Positions 37,711 to 49,341 of a stretch of DNA of 64,000 nt are shown piece after piece; position 1 is the stretch's first letter; every line of letters begins with the position of its first letter. Both the position numbers and the translations under genes were made by a program. The notes under the pieces were generated by a model. It saw nothing but the letters and a program-made list of their open reading frames with translations, was not told the origin of the DNA and did no database searches. This stretch comes from Hyaloperonospora brassicae. Its lineage: Eukaryota > Oomycota > Peronosporomycetes > Peronosporales > Peronosporaceae. The stretch is from assembly GCA_947650285.1 (NCBI GenBank), contig CANTFL010001173.1, positions 31,738-95,737 of the forward strand, read 5' to 3'.

Positions 37711-39090
37711 AGCATCTCAAATCACCATGCTTCCTGGACACGCAGCGAGAACAACTCGTATTTGAAGCGGCCGAAGATGTGCGGGGTTCGACTACCCTGC
37801 CTGGTATTGAGGTTGGCCGGGTCGGTCCCTCGAACTTCTCTTACCTGGTACTTCTATACAATGTTTTCATTATGTGCACTCGCCGTAAAATTTCTTCGTT
37901 GTCCGAGTTATCCTAGTCTGAGTTTATATAACTCAATTCATACGTGGTCATCCAAGCTACATGAACCATTCGGCGTATCATGTCCCTTGGTCGGTAAAAG
38001 GGAGGGCAGGTGACTTTTAAAATAACCTGCTCGATCCTAACAGTATATTACCTTGTCGTGCCTTCGTTTGCTGACGCGACTTCAGCACTTTTTTCAACTA
38101 TATCACATACGACATACGTAGCACAGTCAGCTGCTTTGCTAGCGTTGGTTTCTAAAAAAATTAATGTAGTGCTCAACATGCAATTATTTTTATCTTAAGC
38201 GATCCGTCTTCGATTTGCAAATTTGCTGTTAGTCCGATCACATTCATGCGGTATAGGTTGTCTTGCATAAATCCATCAGACTTCTTCTTCAAATGTTAGT
38301 ACTGGCGAGCAACTGATACCCATGAACAATATCATTAAATCTAGAAATCTTACAACAGATTATTTGACTTCTTTTGATGGATGAACCATGTTGTCGGTAT
38401 TAGTCCTTCGCCAAATTTGTCAACGATTCCTTGACAACGAGACAATATTTTGCCGTCTGTCTCCTATTCATTAGTAAAGGTAGCCTTGAAGGTGGTCATT
38501 AAGCTGCGTGCTCGGTCCTCGTCGTAATTTGTCCCGTGTAATACTTTGTAAGATCCTAGTTCGCTAAGCGTTTAATGCTAAGGGTCACATGGATTCCTTT
38601 CCAGTGTAGCATTTGACATCCTATCCAGAGGTTTGCCGAGTTCCATGTCATCTGGGAAATACTCGTGTGAGCTGACCGATTCCATTTCTACATTTAGCAT
38701 TGTATGAAATCTTAAACAATTGACACCTGAACTACGGCTGTCTCGAGCCTTCGTCATTCGCGAATTCTACATCCCTCTAGTTTTATCCGATTGGATAGTG
38801 TCTGTGCTACACGGTATTGGTAAAGGAAACTTTTCATCTCCGCGTCAAAAAAAGTCTGCAGGATTTTTTCATATTCGACTAGGGATATAAGTCGCAATAT
38901 GTGGCCTTGTTTCGACGGATATTCCCGAATACTTGTGATTTTCACTAACATTGTCTCGATGTGGACAAACGACAACTAATAATATTTTTAGCTCGAAACC
39001 GCCTGCTACTATGTTTGTTTCTCGAAGGATGGCACTTAGAGCGGCGATTGCGTCTAATGTCGTCTGAAGCTTTGGCAGGGTTGACTCCAA
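37711..39090 (-). pseudogene. R3 gag capsid remnant
   Basis: The minus frame 39090-38869 starts with a segment containing TLDAIAALSAILRETNIVAGGF, which matches the LDAIRSIL...DAGFTAGSF block of R2c. Between it and the zinc knuckles only broken frames remain. Confidence 0.5.
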
Positions 39091-40309
39091 TCCTCCGAGT
39101 TGTTAAAGCAATCGTATATAGAGGGTCTTCAAAATAAGGTCATTCTCCGGAGAGGCACCAAGCTTGTGTCGATGTTAAATCATCGTTATATCCGCATCTA
39201 TCCAGATAAGCTGTTTTGACGCTTTGGAGGCGACCACATGGGTTACAGTTGTGCTTTCATTCTTAGTTGTCTTTATGCAGGTGGAGCAAAATATGTTGTC
39301 TTTTATTTCGGGGACCTTAGCCTTTCACGCTACATATTTTGCTGATGGTCGCTTGACGCAAGATCGATATAATTACATAAGGTATCCTCTACAAAAATAA
39401 AGGATAATATTTAGATTTCCCTCTAATGTTTCACATCCTGACTGTGTAGACCGGTTTACGCTTAAGGTCCGGTTGGTACTTTGTTTCCATGTGTCTATTC
39501 CACAGGCGATCAGCCTTCCAGTGCATCTTCGGTCGTTGGCTTAATCTTGGCTTGATTTTAACCTCTTCATCGTATTGCGATTCGCGGTGCTATCCCGCGT
39601 TAGCCGAATATCCGGGTACGATCACCGTTGTGGTAGAGTGGAGTTTCGACCTTTGTGATGAGACCTCTTTTTTCTGGACTGCCGACTTTCAGAGGAGGCA
39701 CACCGACGCCGCGTATGTTCCTTAACTCACTTTTTGAACCCGTCGGCTAGTGGGTCGCAATTCTCCTAATATCTGAGGTGGGGATATAAAGGTCAACCTC
39801 GAATGAAAAATTACCAGTGGTCGAGCTGATATTCTTTACTTTTATGGCTAATCGGTGGTCAATCGATCGATTCAGTTGATAGTGGACTTATAAGGAAATT
39901 CTTCGGGATGATTTTCGCTTCTAAACTTTCCACTGGTTAATTAAAGATTTTGACCACCTGCTGATATTTAAGTCCCTAAATACATGGTAGGGGTAGCCGG
40001 ATCCGATACCGGATCTCTGAGACGGTAATACTGAAGGTTAAGTCGCAGGCCAAAAACTTGTTAGTTTTTTGTTTGCACCTGGTCTTGCATCGCGCCTGTC
40101 TTGAGCAGAAAGCCAACTGATATCCCTTCCTTGGAATGGGTGAAAAGCCATAAAAATACTTCTCCATGCTAGACGAGTACTTGCCACGTCGACAGTACGT
40201 TGAGATATTCAAAGTAGCTCGATCCTTCAACTTCTTTACTATATCTTTGTCTTTAGCGTTGACTCCTTATTTTGACAAACTAGTTGTCATGTGACCTTGT
40301 AGGACCGAC
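39091..40309. other. R3 leader/gag 5' interval, decayed
   Basis: Between the inverted minisatellite and the first gag block. Frames 39489-39725 (+) and 39976-40230 (-) show no motif. No LTR edge is visible. Confidence 0.35.
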
Positions 40310-40400
40310 GTATATCGATGAGGGAACAAGTCCACCAAGAATGGATCGAGGTCAACAATGAGGGACCTAGCCTTCCGATGAGGAACCGTAATCGACTCGT
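40310..40400 (-). repeat. Inverted copy of the 20-bp minisatellite
   Basis: Three to four degenerate copies of ATCGATGAGGGACC-like units (for example ATGAGGGAACAAGTCC, ATGAGGGACCTAG, ATGAGGAACCGT) are the reverse complement of the 29505-29740 array. They lie upstream of R3 gag on the same strand as R3. Confidence 0.6.
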
Positions 40401-42039
40401 TTTCGCGATATTTAACCTACCCTGGACATGATATCCCTTTGTTGGATCTTACTTCTCCTTGAAGGGTCACTTTACTTCCGTAATATCGTTTTTATGTGGA
40501 ACCCTTCCCTTGGTGTGCGGACCTTTGTTTCCCTGATCCGTTGGCCTCCACATATATTACTTTCGAAGAGCACTTATTACTTAACCGACATATGCATCCT
40601 AGCCGAAAGAGCTGGATTGAATTAAGATCGCTTCGAAAAAACCGTCCATTCCCCCTAATAGAATCTAGAGCCTACGACTTGTAGCGGCCACAAGACCCAC
40701 GGACGCATACGGTCGCCATTGTGGGTTCAAGCCAGGCTGATAGAAGCAAGTCCAGCATGAATTTTAGGGAGAAAATAGTTAGTTTATTTGTAATCATAAT
40801 AGAATTGTTCAAGGGTTAATGGCCGATACTCGGATCAAATGGCTGACGGCCTAACGACGGACGCCAATACAAGCCTGATTGTTGGCATCACTTATACAAT
40901 AAACACATGTCCTTACCCACGATGTGGTGAATTGCTCTATTTTTGATTGATCTAGGTTTTTAGGAGAAGCCGCACTGGCAACACGGGTCGCCGCTGTCTC
41001 ACTGGAGGGAAGTGAATAGCGCGTCTGTAGATGTGGAGATATTTGTATTCCCCGGGGTCGAGGACTTTCCTTTTTGCTAACAACGTGAAAGCCCAACAAA
41101 CAGGGGTCTCGCAGTCAATATTGGCGTCTATTTTCTGGTGACTCCAAGCATTTAAGCTCCGCGCGGAGCTAATATTCTTTTTAAACCGCAGCGGCAGCGG
41201 TTGAGCCAACACCAATTATTGTATCTGTCAATTTTAGTTACGTGCAAATTTCTTAGTCCTGGATCAATTCGACAGAGAACGATCGGGAAGAAGAGAGAGC
41301 GAAGAACTACATGTCATACTATTGATCATTTATATAGAAGATGCGTGCGCTTAATGCAACAGTGTGGTGATCGAATTAGATGTCACTGATCCAGTTGCCA
41401 TTTGTACTTACTAAAGACCAGAAGCGGCAATTTTAATTAACAGATTTTACGTGTCGTAGTCCTGAATGCCCGGTGTACGATAAGTTTTGGTGGAGAACCA
41501 ACACTGCCTTCTGATCATCAGCTCGGACAATTTTAGTTTCGATACATCGTGGTGCGCCGCAATACGGCGCAGAGACTTCAAGGGGGTCATTAAAAACATT
41601 TGGATGATTCCCCAAAGACTTGTTATACACTAACTAGATTCACTCACCACTGCGGGAGTAGGCAATGACGTCCTGGCTTCTACTTGGGGGTATCATAGCC
41701 AAGAAGTGAATACGCCGTATCCGGCGAGTACGTAAGAGCTCGCGGGAACAGAGGACGCCTGTATTTCACCGGTTCCTGCGCAGTGTGACGCTTACCTTAG
41801 ACCCGCACGGACCTAACAGATCATGGTTTTAGAAACTTAAGAAGAGTCTTCAATTTACGAAATACAACGACTCTATCGTACTATGGACCAACTGGTATGA
41901 AAGTAGAAGAAGGTGTTGAATAACGAACGCTACCAAACGTTGAGTACAATTTGACACATTAATAAAGATCATTTCGGGAGGTATTAGGCAATTGTGGATC
42001 ATTTTGCGTCGGTGTGGCATCACATTTAAGCGTACTCCA
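40401..42039. other. No recognised feature
   Basis: AT-rich DNA with short frames of 60-88 codons on both strands and no motifs. Confidence 0.5.
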
Positions 42040-42277
42040 TGGTAGAACGCTGTTTGATCATCGTTTTTACTCCTTTGACGTCTTTATTCGTATCCAAACG
42101 TCTAGGGTGCGTCTCAAGTTCGAGCAACGAACGGCTGTTATACGCAATTTTGCTACCTAGATTTACTCCTGTAGCAAAATTGCGCATAACACCTGCTCGT
42201 TGCTCAAATTTGAGACGCGGCCCTAGCCGTTGAGATATGGACAAAGAAGTCGAAAGGATTCAATCCAGTGTTCTAAA
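42040..42277. repeat. Long inverted repeat (foldback), ~90-bp arms
   Basis: The arm 42071-42156 pairs with 42171-42259 across a 14-nt loop (CTAGATTTACTCCT). Inner parts such as CGCAATTTTGCTAC / GTAGCAAAATTGCG are perfect, and the outer parts have scattered mismatches. Weaker pairing may extend to about 42042 and 42275. The overlapping plus and minus frames (42039-42233 and 42026-42244) exist only because the arms mirror each other. It could be a foldback/MITE element or the source of a long RNA hairpin. Confidence 0.85.
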
Positions 42278-42463
42278 GATTTAAAAAGGTACAAAGCGGC
42301 ATGTGTAGATGTCCCTAACAACATTTTAAAAAATATAATCCGTTATATCTATTTTAGGCAATGATAGCCATTATAAATAAGCTGCTCCGAGTCGGCGAGC
42401 CGCCTACATTATCTCAAATCGACAATCGTTCCGCTTCGATATAAGGCTATGACGACTAGATAC

Positions 42464-42468
42464 TTACC
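42464..42468. repeat. Target duplication TTACC, left of copy A
   Basis: TTACC immediately precedes the left LTR and is repeated at 52370-52374 immediately after the right LTR, as expected from integrase cutting with a 5-bp stagger. Confidence 0.85.
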
Positions 42469-42930
42469 TGTAACAGAGTAAGCTATTGCCCGAAAACTGA
42501 TAAGTCCTTGTGTTACCAGAAAACAAGGCTGCGTGGTCCCGACGTCACGTACTTATGGAATGAGGAAGCGCGAGGAAGTAAACAGAACTCGAAATCTCTG
42601 TTAGAGGAAAAAAGAACTGTATTTGATATCGTAAAGTTTCTTTGTAAACCATCTTTTGTCTTGGTCTAACTATATTAAAATACAATCTCCTATTTAGGAT
42701 TCTTGCTCACCACTCCTTGCGCGAGTCCAGCAGAGATTGGTGGTTAACTTGGTTGATGTACCGTGTACGTCAGCCAATACGTCTAGCACCCAAGAATATT
42801 GCCGTCTTGGTCAATATTCGGCCAGCACCACCTCTTCTCGAGTGATGTGTATTGAATATTATCGAAAGCGATAATATTCAAAAATTGATACATTCGTATC
42901 AATTTACATGTAACGGCTCACCCCGTTCCA
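42469..42930 (-). repeat. Copy A 3' LTR, 462 bp
   Basis: It begins TGTAACAGAG and ends CCCCGTTCCA on plus. The minus-strand start reads TGGAACGGGG where TGTAACGGGG is the family form. It contains a chain of perfect hairpins, for example 42854-42879 (11-bp stem, AAAG loop) and 42882-42905 (10-bp stem, ATTC loop). It pairs with 51909-52369. Confidence 0.92.
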
Positions 42931-42945
42931 TTACCCCCTTCACCA
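42931..42945 (-). promoter_or_regulatory. Copy A polypurine tract
   Basis: Read on minus, GGTGAAGGGGGTAA directly precedes the 3' LTR. This polypurine run fixes the element orientation as minus. Confidence 0.75.
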
Positions 42946-43159
42946 TCAGTCACTACAGTGAGTGAATTAATAGGTAACTTCAATCGTGACAACCTCGGGT
43001 CGCTCTGTGGGAAAGGAAGCACTTGTTGGATTCGACTATTCCTCTCAACCTTTAGCGCATGACGAATTTGTCCATGCTGTGGTGTAGATAATTGACAAAC
43101 AAGGTATTCCATACTATAACTTACTATATACCACAATACGCTGCGCGAACAAGGCCACA

Positions 43160-44830
43160 GCTAATTCATCTGTACGGATGCGTACAACCGGATGGAAAGC
43201 AGCTCAAGACTCAGCAGCGGGCGTTTCATCGCCTGATGCAGCTAATACGCAGCCTGCAAAACCCAATATTGCCGGTTCACGTGGACATCTACATGCAGCT
43301 TCTTCATCCGCAGCTTCTGCTGCGGGTGGTGGTCCCATGGACGTCAATACCGAAATAGAGGTTGTCTATTCAAGCGAGTAGGACCCCCCGTCCGACTCGA
43401 TGTCGCTCGCAAATCCCGGCCGTGAAGCTGTGGTGTGGCTACAAAGACTGCTGTGCCTCGTGGCGACCTCTATAAAAGTCTGCGTAATGAAGTGCTTGGC
43501 TCAACCGGCGAGTCCAAGTACTCGTCGCGGGGATCGAATCGATCGCGTTCGAATCAATTTGATGCAAATGCGCATCATGAGGACGTTATTCTTCGTGATA
43601 ATGCCGATAACGCTTTGCGAAATGCATCGTATGTGTAGCAATAGAAGAGATTGCGGCGATCGTAGTGCTCTTTCTTTTTGTTGACACTGCGCAAGAGGGG
43701 CTGGACCGTAACGTGTTACGATATGCTCCTGGAAGCAAACTATGGATGTTTTCCCAACGCAACATGGAGCTGTTGTATGATTATACTACAAATCGTTATC
43801 AGGTCTAACTCCTCGATTCCTCAAGTTTCTATGGTCTCGATAATAATGTGAGTGGTCATCGCATTGAACATGAGCATAACATCGATTTATTTTTCTGACA
43901 TCGATATTACCCACGGCATGCGCAGCCGAGATTAGTTTTTTTGTTCAAGCGTTGAACGCTATAATCGGCAACAGTAAAATGTTGTCCGTGACGTTTGGCT
44001 GAACAACTATTGCATCTCGCATAAGGTTCGAATAGAAGTCGCCAACCGGTGCTAAGTATAAATTGCACCGATTGTCTCAAGAGGCAGATTTACCTTGCCT
44101 CTAGTGGGGAGAGATCTATCAGAGTTGTGTTGACAACTCTGTTTGCGCCCCTAAGGAGTCCTTCTTCCCGAATCAACCCGATTGGAGGGCGCGCATCTCG
44201 TCTGAGATGTAACAAGGGATTGAGAACCTACAATCATTTAACAAACACGCCGGGCGTTCGTTTGCCGATGACCCTTCAACGTCAAACGGTGCGTCTCGTC
44301 GTTCTACTCGCCGAGACCGGGCACATCCACCATCACCTGAGAACGGGGCTTCCAGCTGTACCACGAGGGTGGATACCCTCGACACTGGACGAGGTAACGA
44401 GCCCTATATCCTAAATCGTCACAACTGTTCAAGATAGGCTCTAAAAGGAAGCGTTGACCATTTTATGAGTCCACAAAGGATCCGATGGAAGAGGAAAGCC
44501 CTTCTCCAAGTCGCTTGACTCATCATCTCGACCCACAAGAGATGTAATACACAAAGTCGTTGAATTGGGCGAGGCTTTGGAGGTCAAGAGGCATAGACGC
44601 TAAACTTTGACCGAGTCTGTGCGGAAGCACCGCAAGGATCGTGCGAAGAATCGTGCTGAGCCTTCCCTTGTACTGCTTCAGGTCAATCTGGGTGTCAATT
44701 TTCTCGTTGAACAGCTGGCAAAAGTTCGCAGGGAGATCTCTTAAGTGAGTGGAGATGTATCTTCACTAATCGACCAGACTGAACATCTGGACCTCGAGCG
44801 CAAGAATTCGATGGATATTCTTAAACGTGG
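43160..44830 (+). pseudogene. Copy A opposite-strand frame (decayed)
   Basis: This plus-strand region lies between the 3' LTR and the end of minus-strand pol, and aligns with the frame of copy B at 58941-60535. Shared blocks include LLDSSSFYGL...IDLFF, a stop, HRYY at about 43800-43910 (copy B: LLFDATELHGL...YLDVFLRHRWY), a Cys-x2-Cys at about 44067-44078, and EADLPCL, a stop, WGE...SCVDNS. Further matches are WRARISSEM, a stop, and TGRGNEPYILNRHNCSR ending near 44430. Many stops show it is dead. Conservation of amino acids despite DNA divergence argues that it once encoded a protein. No known domain family is recognised. Confidence 0.6.
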
Positions 44831-44839
44831 GGGATATAT

Positions 44840-45055
44840 TCATCGTAGGAAAATGGATTTTACTGACATGTATGGGCGGAGGCACCCCAGGTAAAACTTT
44901 GGATGTGTACGCATCCTAAGAGGCAGATCAATCGTGCATGCGTTGCCGTGTCGGCGCAGCACACGAAAAGGGCCGACGTACATACGCAGTATTTTACAGC
45001 TGCCCCTCTTAGTCACTGCGGCTCCAGGTAGATTAATCGCAGAAATGAGAGCCAA
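44840..45055 (-). pseudogene. Copy A GPY/F module
   Basis: The minus frame contains INLPGAAVTKRGSCKILRMYVGPFRVLRRHGNACTIDLP and ends HPKFYLGCLRPY. The GPF with downstream hydrophobic pattern is the GPY/F module closing gypsy integrase. It is nearly identical in layout to copy B at 60333-60812. No chromodomain follows; the opposite-strand frame begins to converge here. Confidence 0.85.
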
Positions 45056-45111
45056 ATTGCCTTCAATAAAAAAAGAACATTTGCTCTTCCATTGTTGTCA
45101 TTGTTGCGTTT

Positions 45112-46310
45112 TTACCGTTCCACCGCGTGAGCGATGGAGTCCTGTACAAAACGAATTACTGCTTCTCGAGCCAGCAGAAATGCTTTTGCTGACGAGATAT
45201 TGCTTTGTCCAGCTCGCCTTGTGCTAACTGCATAAAGAGTCCTCTTCTCGTTATGTTTATCAGCGAGGATTTCATCATCCTCAATGGAATAGTCTTTGGC
45301 GATCCTGAAGATACCAGCATCATCATCATCATCTGGATTAATAATAGCGTCATCGCTATTACTGAGATGAACGTCATCTTCGATGTTGAACTGATCTACA
45401 ACTGCATCATACCTGACGACGTTTGCGGCTGAACGTGATGAACAAGAGTCAGAACGGATTTTGCGAGTCCCTCCCCCCTTTATCCACGATTCACACACTT
45501 TGAAAGCAGACATACGTGGATGTCGTGAGTCATTCACGAAGAATGGTTAGTGCTGTGTTGATGTACGCACCGAATTATTGATTGCAAATCCTAAATCGGG
45601 AGGAATTCACTCCAACTCGAGAACGAGTGGACGTATCCTCGGAGGATCTCTTCAAGGACGCGGTTGGCACGTTCCAACTGAGCATCTGTGGTGGATACTC
45701 TGATGTTGACAACTCAAAACACGTTCCGAGCGAACGGAAAACAGATTGCCAAGACGCAAACTATCAAGTGAGGGTCATAGTCAAACACGGTTTTACAAGG
45801 TATCAGTATCCGCAAAATATCGTGTCGATAAAGACACGAGCTTAGAATGTGCCGTGATCGACTCGAGGACTGCAGCAATATGCGCCATCTTGCTAAATCG
45901 GTAAACGAACACAAGAATACCATTAATCTTGTGGTCGTCTACAGGGAAACCGAAGACAAAGTCCATGGAACGTACTGCCAGGACTCTGCCGGTACAGGTA
46001 GAGGCTGTAAGGGTGCACGGATGAAAGACTAGGCTTTATCTGTTCTCAAATCTTGCAAGCACGAATGTGCTTGCACACAAACGGATACTGGCAGGGCGCT
46101 TTAACGTCACAAATTACCGTGAGGTAAGTATTTTCCCTACCACGATGGCCGCCGGTTAAGGCATCGTGACACTCATACATGATGCACATACGCAAAGTGT
46201 AATGAGCGCGGACAACGACACGAGGAGGGTCGCCCGCAACTGCTGTATAGTACAGCAACCCGTTGCGTGTTGGGTACCAATCTGATAATGAACGGTACAA
46301 AGCCAATAAA
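45112..46310 (-). pseudogene. Copy A integrase, heavily broken
   Basis: The minus frame 46306-46046 carries the zinc domain (HDALTGGHRGRENTYLT), with its second Cys pair damaged (ACK then a stop). The catalytic core at 45923-45560 survives only in fragments in different frames, and I cannot find an intact DDE triad. The frame 45537-45112 contains the tail of the core and a run of Asp residues (NPDDDDDAG), also seen as scattered Asp in copy B. Confidence 0.75.
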
Positions 46311-46599
46311 TCTTTCAGCGATTAACGGGATATTTTCCCCAGATGATCCATCAAGCGCAGAAGATTCTTTTCTTCCGCGTAGGCATTTCTTACGTCCTTA
46401 AATATTATTGATGACGGAACACTGACTGATAGAGTCGTAACAGTGAGCCTATCCGCACTGTTGGGGCGCGCACCCAGCCCGAAATTGGGCCGGCATCAGA
46501 GCGCATCACCGTCGACGTTCAGTCATCCTAGTTTATACTCGACAGATAAGTTGTACTCCGCAAAGCTAGACAATTACCTAGTCATTACTTGAGAGAGTT

Positions 46600-46925
46600 A
46601 TGGACTTTATATGGCCATGCGTAGTTACGCGTGGTCCGTATAGACGATATACGGTCTATCTCCCAAGCGATAGACGCGAAACTTAGCCAGTGCGTGCTTC
46701 ATGGCAAGGCGTTCTTTGTAATGTACGATGTAATTACGCTCAGCTGCTTGCAGCTGACACGATTGATAGCAGATGACGCGCTGTGAGCCATCTTCATTAG
46801 ATTTCATCAGTACACAGCCGATCGCAAAAACGCTGTCGTCATAGACCACATGAAACGGTATGTCCTGATCTGCAATAGCCCTTTCTGGCGATTAAATCAC
46901 GCTCTACTCAATTCCTTCAAATGAA
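46600..46925 (-). pseudogene. Copy A RNase H
   Basis: The minus frame 46849-46625 reads DDSVFAIGCVLM (usual DAS changed to DDS), then ICYQSCQLQAAERNYIVHYKERLAMKHALAKF and IVYTDHA. The catalytic Glu and the last Asp remain. A frameshift precedes the frame. Homologous to copy B 62530-61379, which is better preserved. Confidence 0.85.
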
Positions 46926-46959
46926 CGCTGACAGTCAGCGTTTCATGACCATTCTACAT

Positions 46960-47384
46960 TTCGCTTAATAAACAAGAAATTTGCACTGTCACCTTTGCGT
47001 AGTTGCGCGAGTACTTGTGCAAGTACGCAGCTAGTCCAAGGAACTTACAAAGTCCCTTGACATCGACTGGCACAGGCCAGCCGGTGATCGCCTTGATTTT
47101 TTAGGTATCAGGGCGTACGCCGTGTTTACCCACGATGCACCCAAGAAGTGGTATTTCGCTAGCGGCGAATACACACTTCTTGAGGTTGGCAGACAACTTA
47201 TACTTACGCATAAGTCAAAGAACCTGATTAGCTTTTTTTCTGTAAGCTTCTACGTCTGACTTTCCTTCCATACCCGGGCTAAGGACAAACACGTCGTCAA
47301 AGTAAATTGGTGGAAATTCCCGCAGCGGTCTCAATAGATTTTTCACACAATTATTAAGAGGAGCAGGGCGTTACTCAGTGCCTG
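46960..47384 (-). pseudogene. Copy A RT, C-terminal half
   Basis: Minus translation shows the catalytic Tyr-Phe-Asp-Asp at 47293-47304 within IYFDDVFVLSPGM, followed by LSANLKKCVFAASEIPLLGCIV and the thumb. The upstream half of RT lies beyond the nested insertion at 49342-50182. Confidence 0.88.
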
Positions 47385-49337
47385 TGTGGTGGAGTCGATC
47401 TCACGACATCGCTTGTGTGAGGGTCGATCTTCTACTTGCTCAGAATTGCCGACTCACGAAGGAATTACTCCGATCCGTGCATTGCAGTATTGCCTTGTGC
47501 TCGCCTTGTGTACCTGTCGGTTGAACTGGATTGGGCTCTTCATAGTGGCCTTGGGAGATGTCTATATGCTAATAGTTTGGGGTTGACAGTTCGCTTTCGG
47601 TGCGGAAACCTTCACACCACGAACAGGTTTATTCGATCTTGGTCTTGAGTTGCATCGATATCTATCTGGAGACGTCGCGATCTTGATCTTGGATCACACC
47701 GATCTCGATTTGTCTTTGAATAGGGGTTTTCACTGTGTGAAAATCTCACCTTAGCAAATGATAGTCTTGTGTCGACCTTGCCTTGGGTTCGGTCTGATCT
47801 GGTCTTCAGATCGGCCGATCCTGTCGGATGTACGTAGCTTCGGTCAGATAGGCTTCCGTTTTGCCAAAATGAAACGTGCTGATCTATCCTGTAGATCACT
47901 TTGATCTTGCTCGGTCTTGTCTTTAAACTCCTTGTCCAGATCTTCTGACCACTTAAGCCGTCTCGCGTTTATGTGTCCAGTCCTTTTCCTTAGTTGCTGC
48001 TACACTAGCAGTTGAGCAGCGTGTGAGTGCTTGATTGACCCGGACCAAATTCTCTAAAATCGCTCTTCTCGACCTTTGACAACAATCCAAGATCGGTCGT
48101 CAATGTCCTTAAAACACGCGTGTCTTGAGCCGCCGGGAAGCTAAACAACCTCTCCCGGAAAAGAGGAAGGGACGCTCGTCGTGAGCAGAAGAAGTAGAGT
48201 TCAAGTCTGTCTATCAACCAACCAAATTACTAGCCAACCTATCTTTATACCTATTCATAACCGTAGGTCGTTCTCCAAACCGGTATTACCCTTCTTCCGG
48301 ATCGTCCACTTGAACACGTGTCTAAATTTCGTGACTTGTACTTCAATGATAGCGCCAGTATCCCAGGTGTCGTATCGAGAACACCAAAATAGCCTAAATC
48401 TCAAATATAGTACCAAATACCTATTCTTAGTGCCACAGTATCCAATAAATGACCCAAAATGCCAAATGTGTCCAAAATTATTTTGAGACGTCAATTCAAC
48501 CAGCTTCCACAATCCCTTATGGTCTGAACTTTCAAGACATTACTCAGGGACCTCTATCGAGTATATTTCTCATGATCCGGTAGTCTTATCAGCGATATAT
48601 CCACAATCAACAGGAAACATGACCTATCTGATGCCCAATTCGAGATTGTTGAGGATCGACAACGATACAATTCAGTAATAGATATCATCATGTTCATTTC
48701 ACGTGATCCGATAACATCCTTCAGGGTTTATCTGATCAACGAGACTATCCACACGTCTTAGATAGCTCCCTGGACTTCCATGAATATTCGCACTTCTAGA
48801 TCGGGCTATAATTAATCAAAATCAGTACTCCCATTGTGAAACCGTTAAAGAGTATCACCGATCTGCAGGATGTTGCACCTTCGTTACAGAATCACATCGT
48901 ATCACCTGGTCCCAGATGCATCTTTCCCAGAGTAATTTTGCCACGGTATCCACGATCTCTGCCGGTACCGATCAATATGACGTTCCACATGTTCGTAAAT
49001 CAAGAGAGGTTCGCGTGTACATTTGTGACCCAGTCGTCACCTGCTTTAACATCAATATTCTTGTCCTTAACCAACCTTCAGGTGGCTCGCTTTACTCCAC
49101 CCCTTCCCTTGTCCCAGATGGCACCGTGGAAATTAATCCTTTCTACGCCTCGTCTCGGTTCGTTCCATGTCCATCATTCTGTCGACAGTTGGATCAGATC
49201 GCTGATCCCCGTTTGGATCATCTTTCGTCTCCTATTGAATGGCTAGATCACTTGGCATCATTTCCGCCAGTAAGTGCCGTCATTACTAAGTGGTCACCGA
49301 TCCACGTCCCAAAAATTCGATTAGTGACTTTACCACA
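47385..49337. mobile_element. Nested 1953-bp insertion in copy A RT
   Basis: The segment starts TGTGGTGGAGTC and ends GACTTTACCACA, giving imperfect inverted ends of 12 bp (10 matching) with TG...CA borders. It is flanked by CCTG at 47381-47384 and again at 49338-49341. The uninterrupted copy B sequence at 63005-63030 reads straight across this point, which proves insertion. The inside has no gag or pol motif; plus frames 48836-49246 and 48916-49365 and minus frame 47899-47612 are unassigned. A long solo LTR or a non-autonomous element is most likely; strand cannot be decided. Confidence 0.88.
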
Positions 49338-49341
49338 CCTG

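Noticed and set aside
37558..38013. 151-codon plus-strand frame as a gene
   Set aside because: It is the reverse of the R3 gag zinc-knuckle region, which has recognisable motifs on minus.
40755..40775. Telomere-like TTTAGGG
   Set aside because: One isolated copy only.
15068..42040. Centromere candidate
   Set aside because: AT-rich and transposon-filled, but the recognisable pieces are gypsy and no Copia-like centromere element could be identified; chromatin data would be needed.
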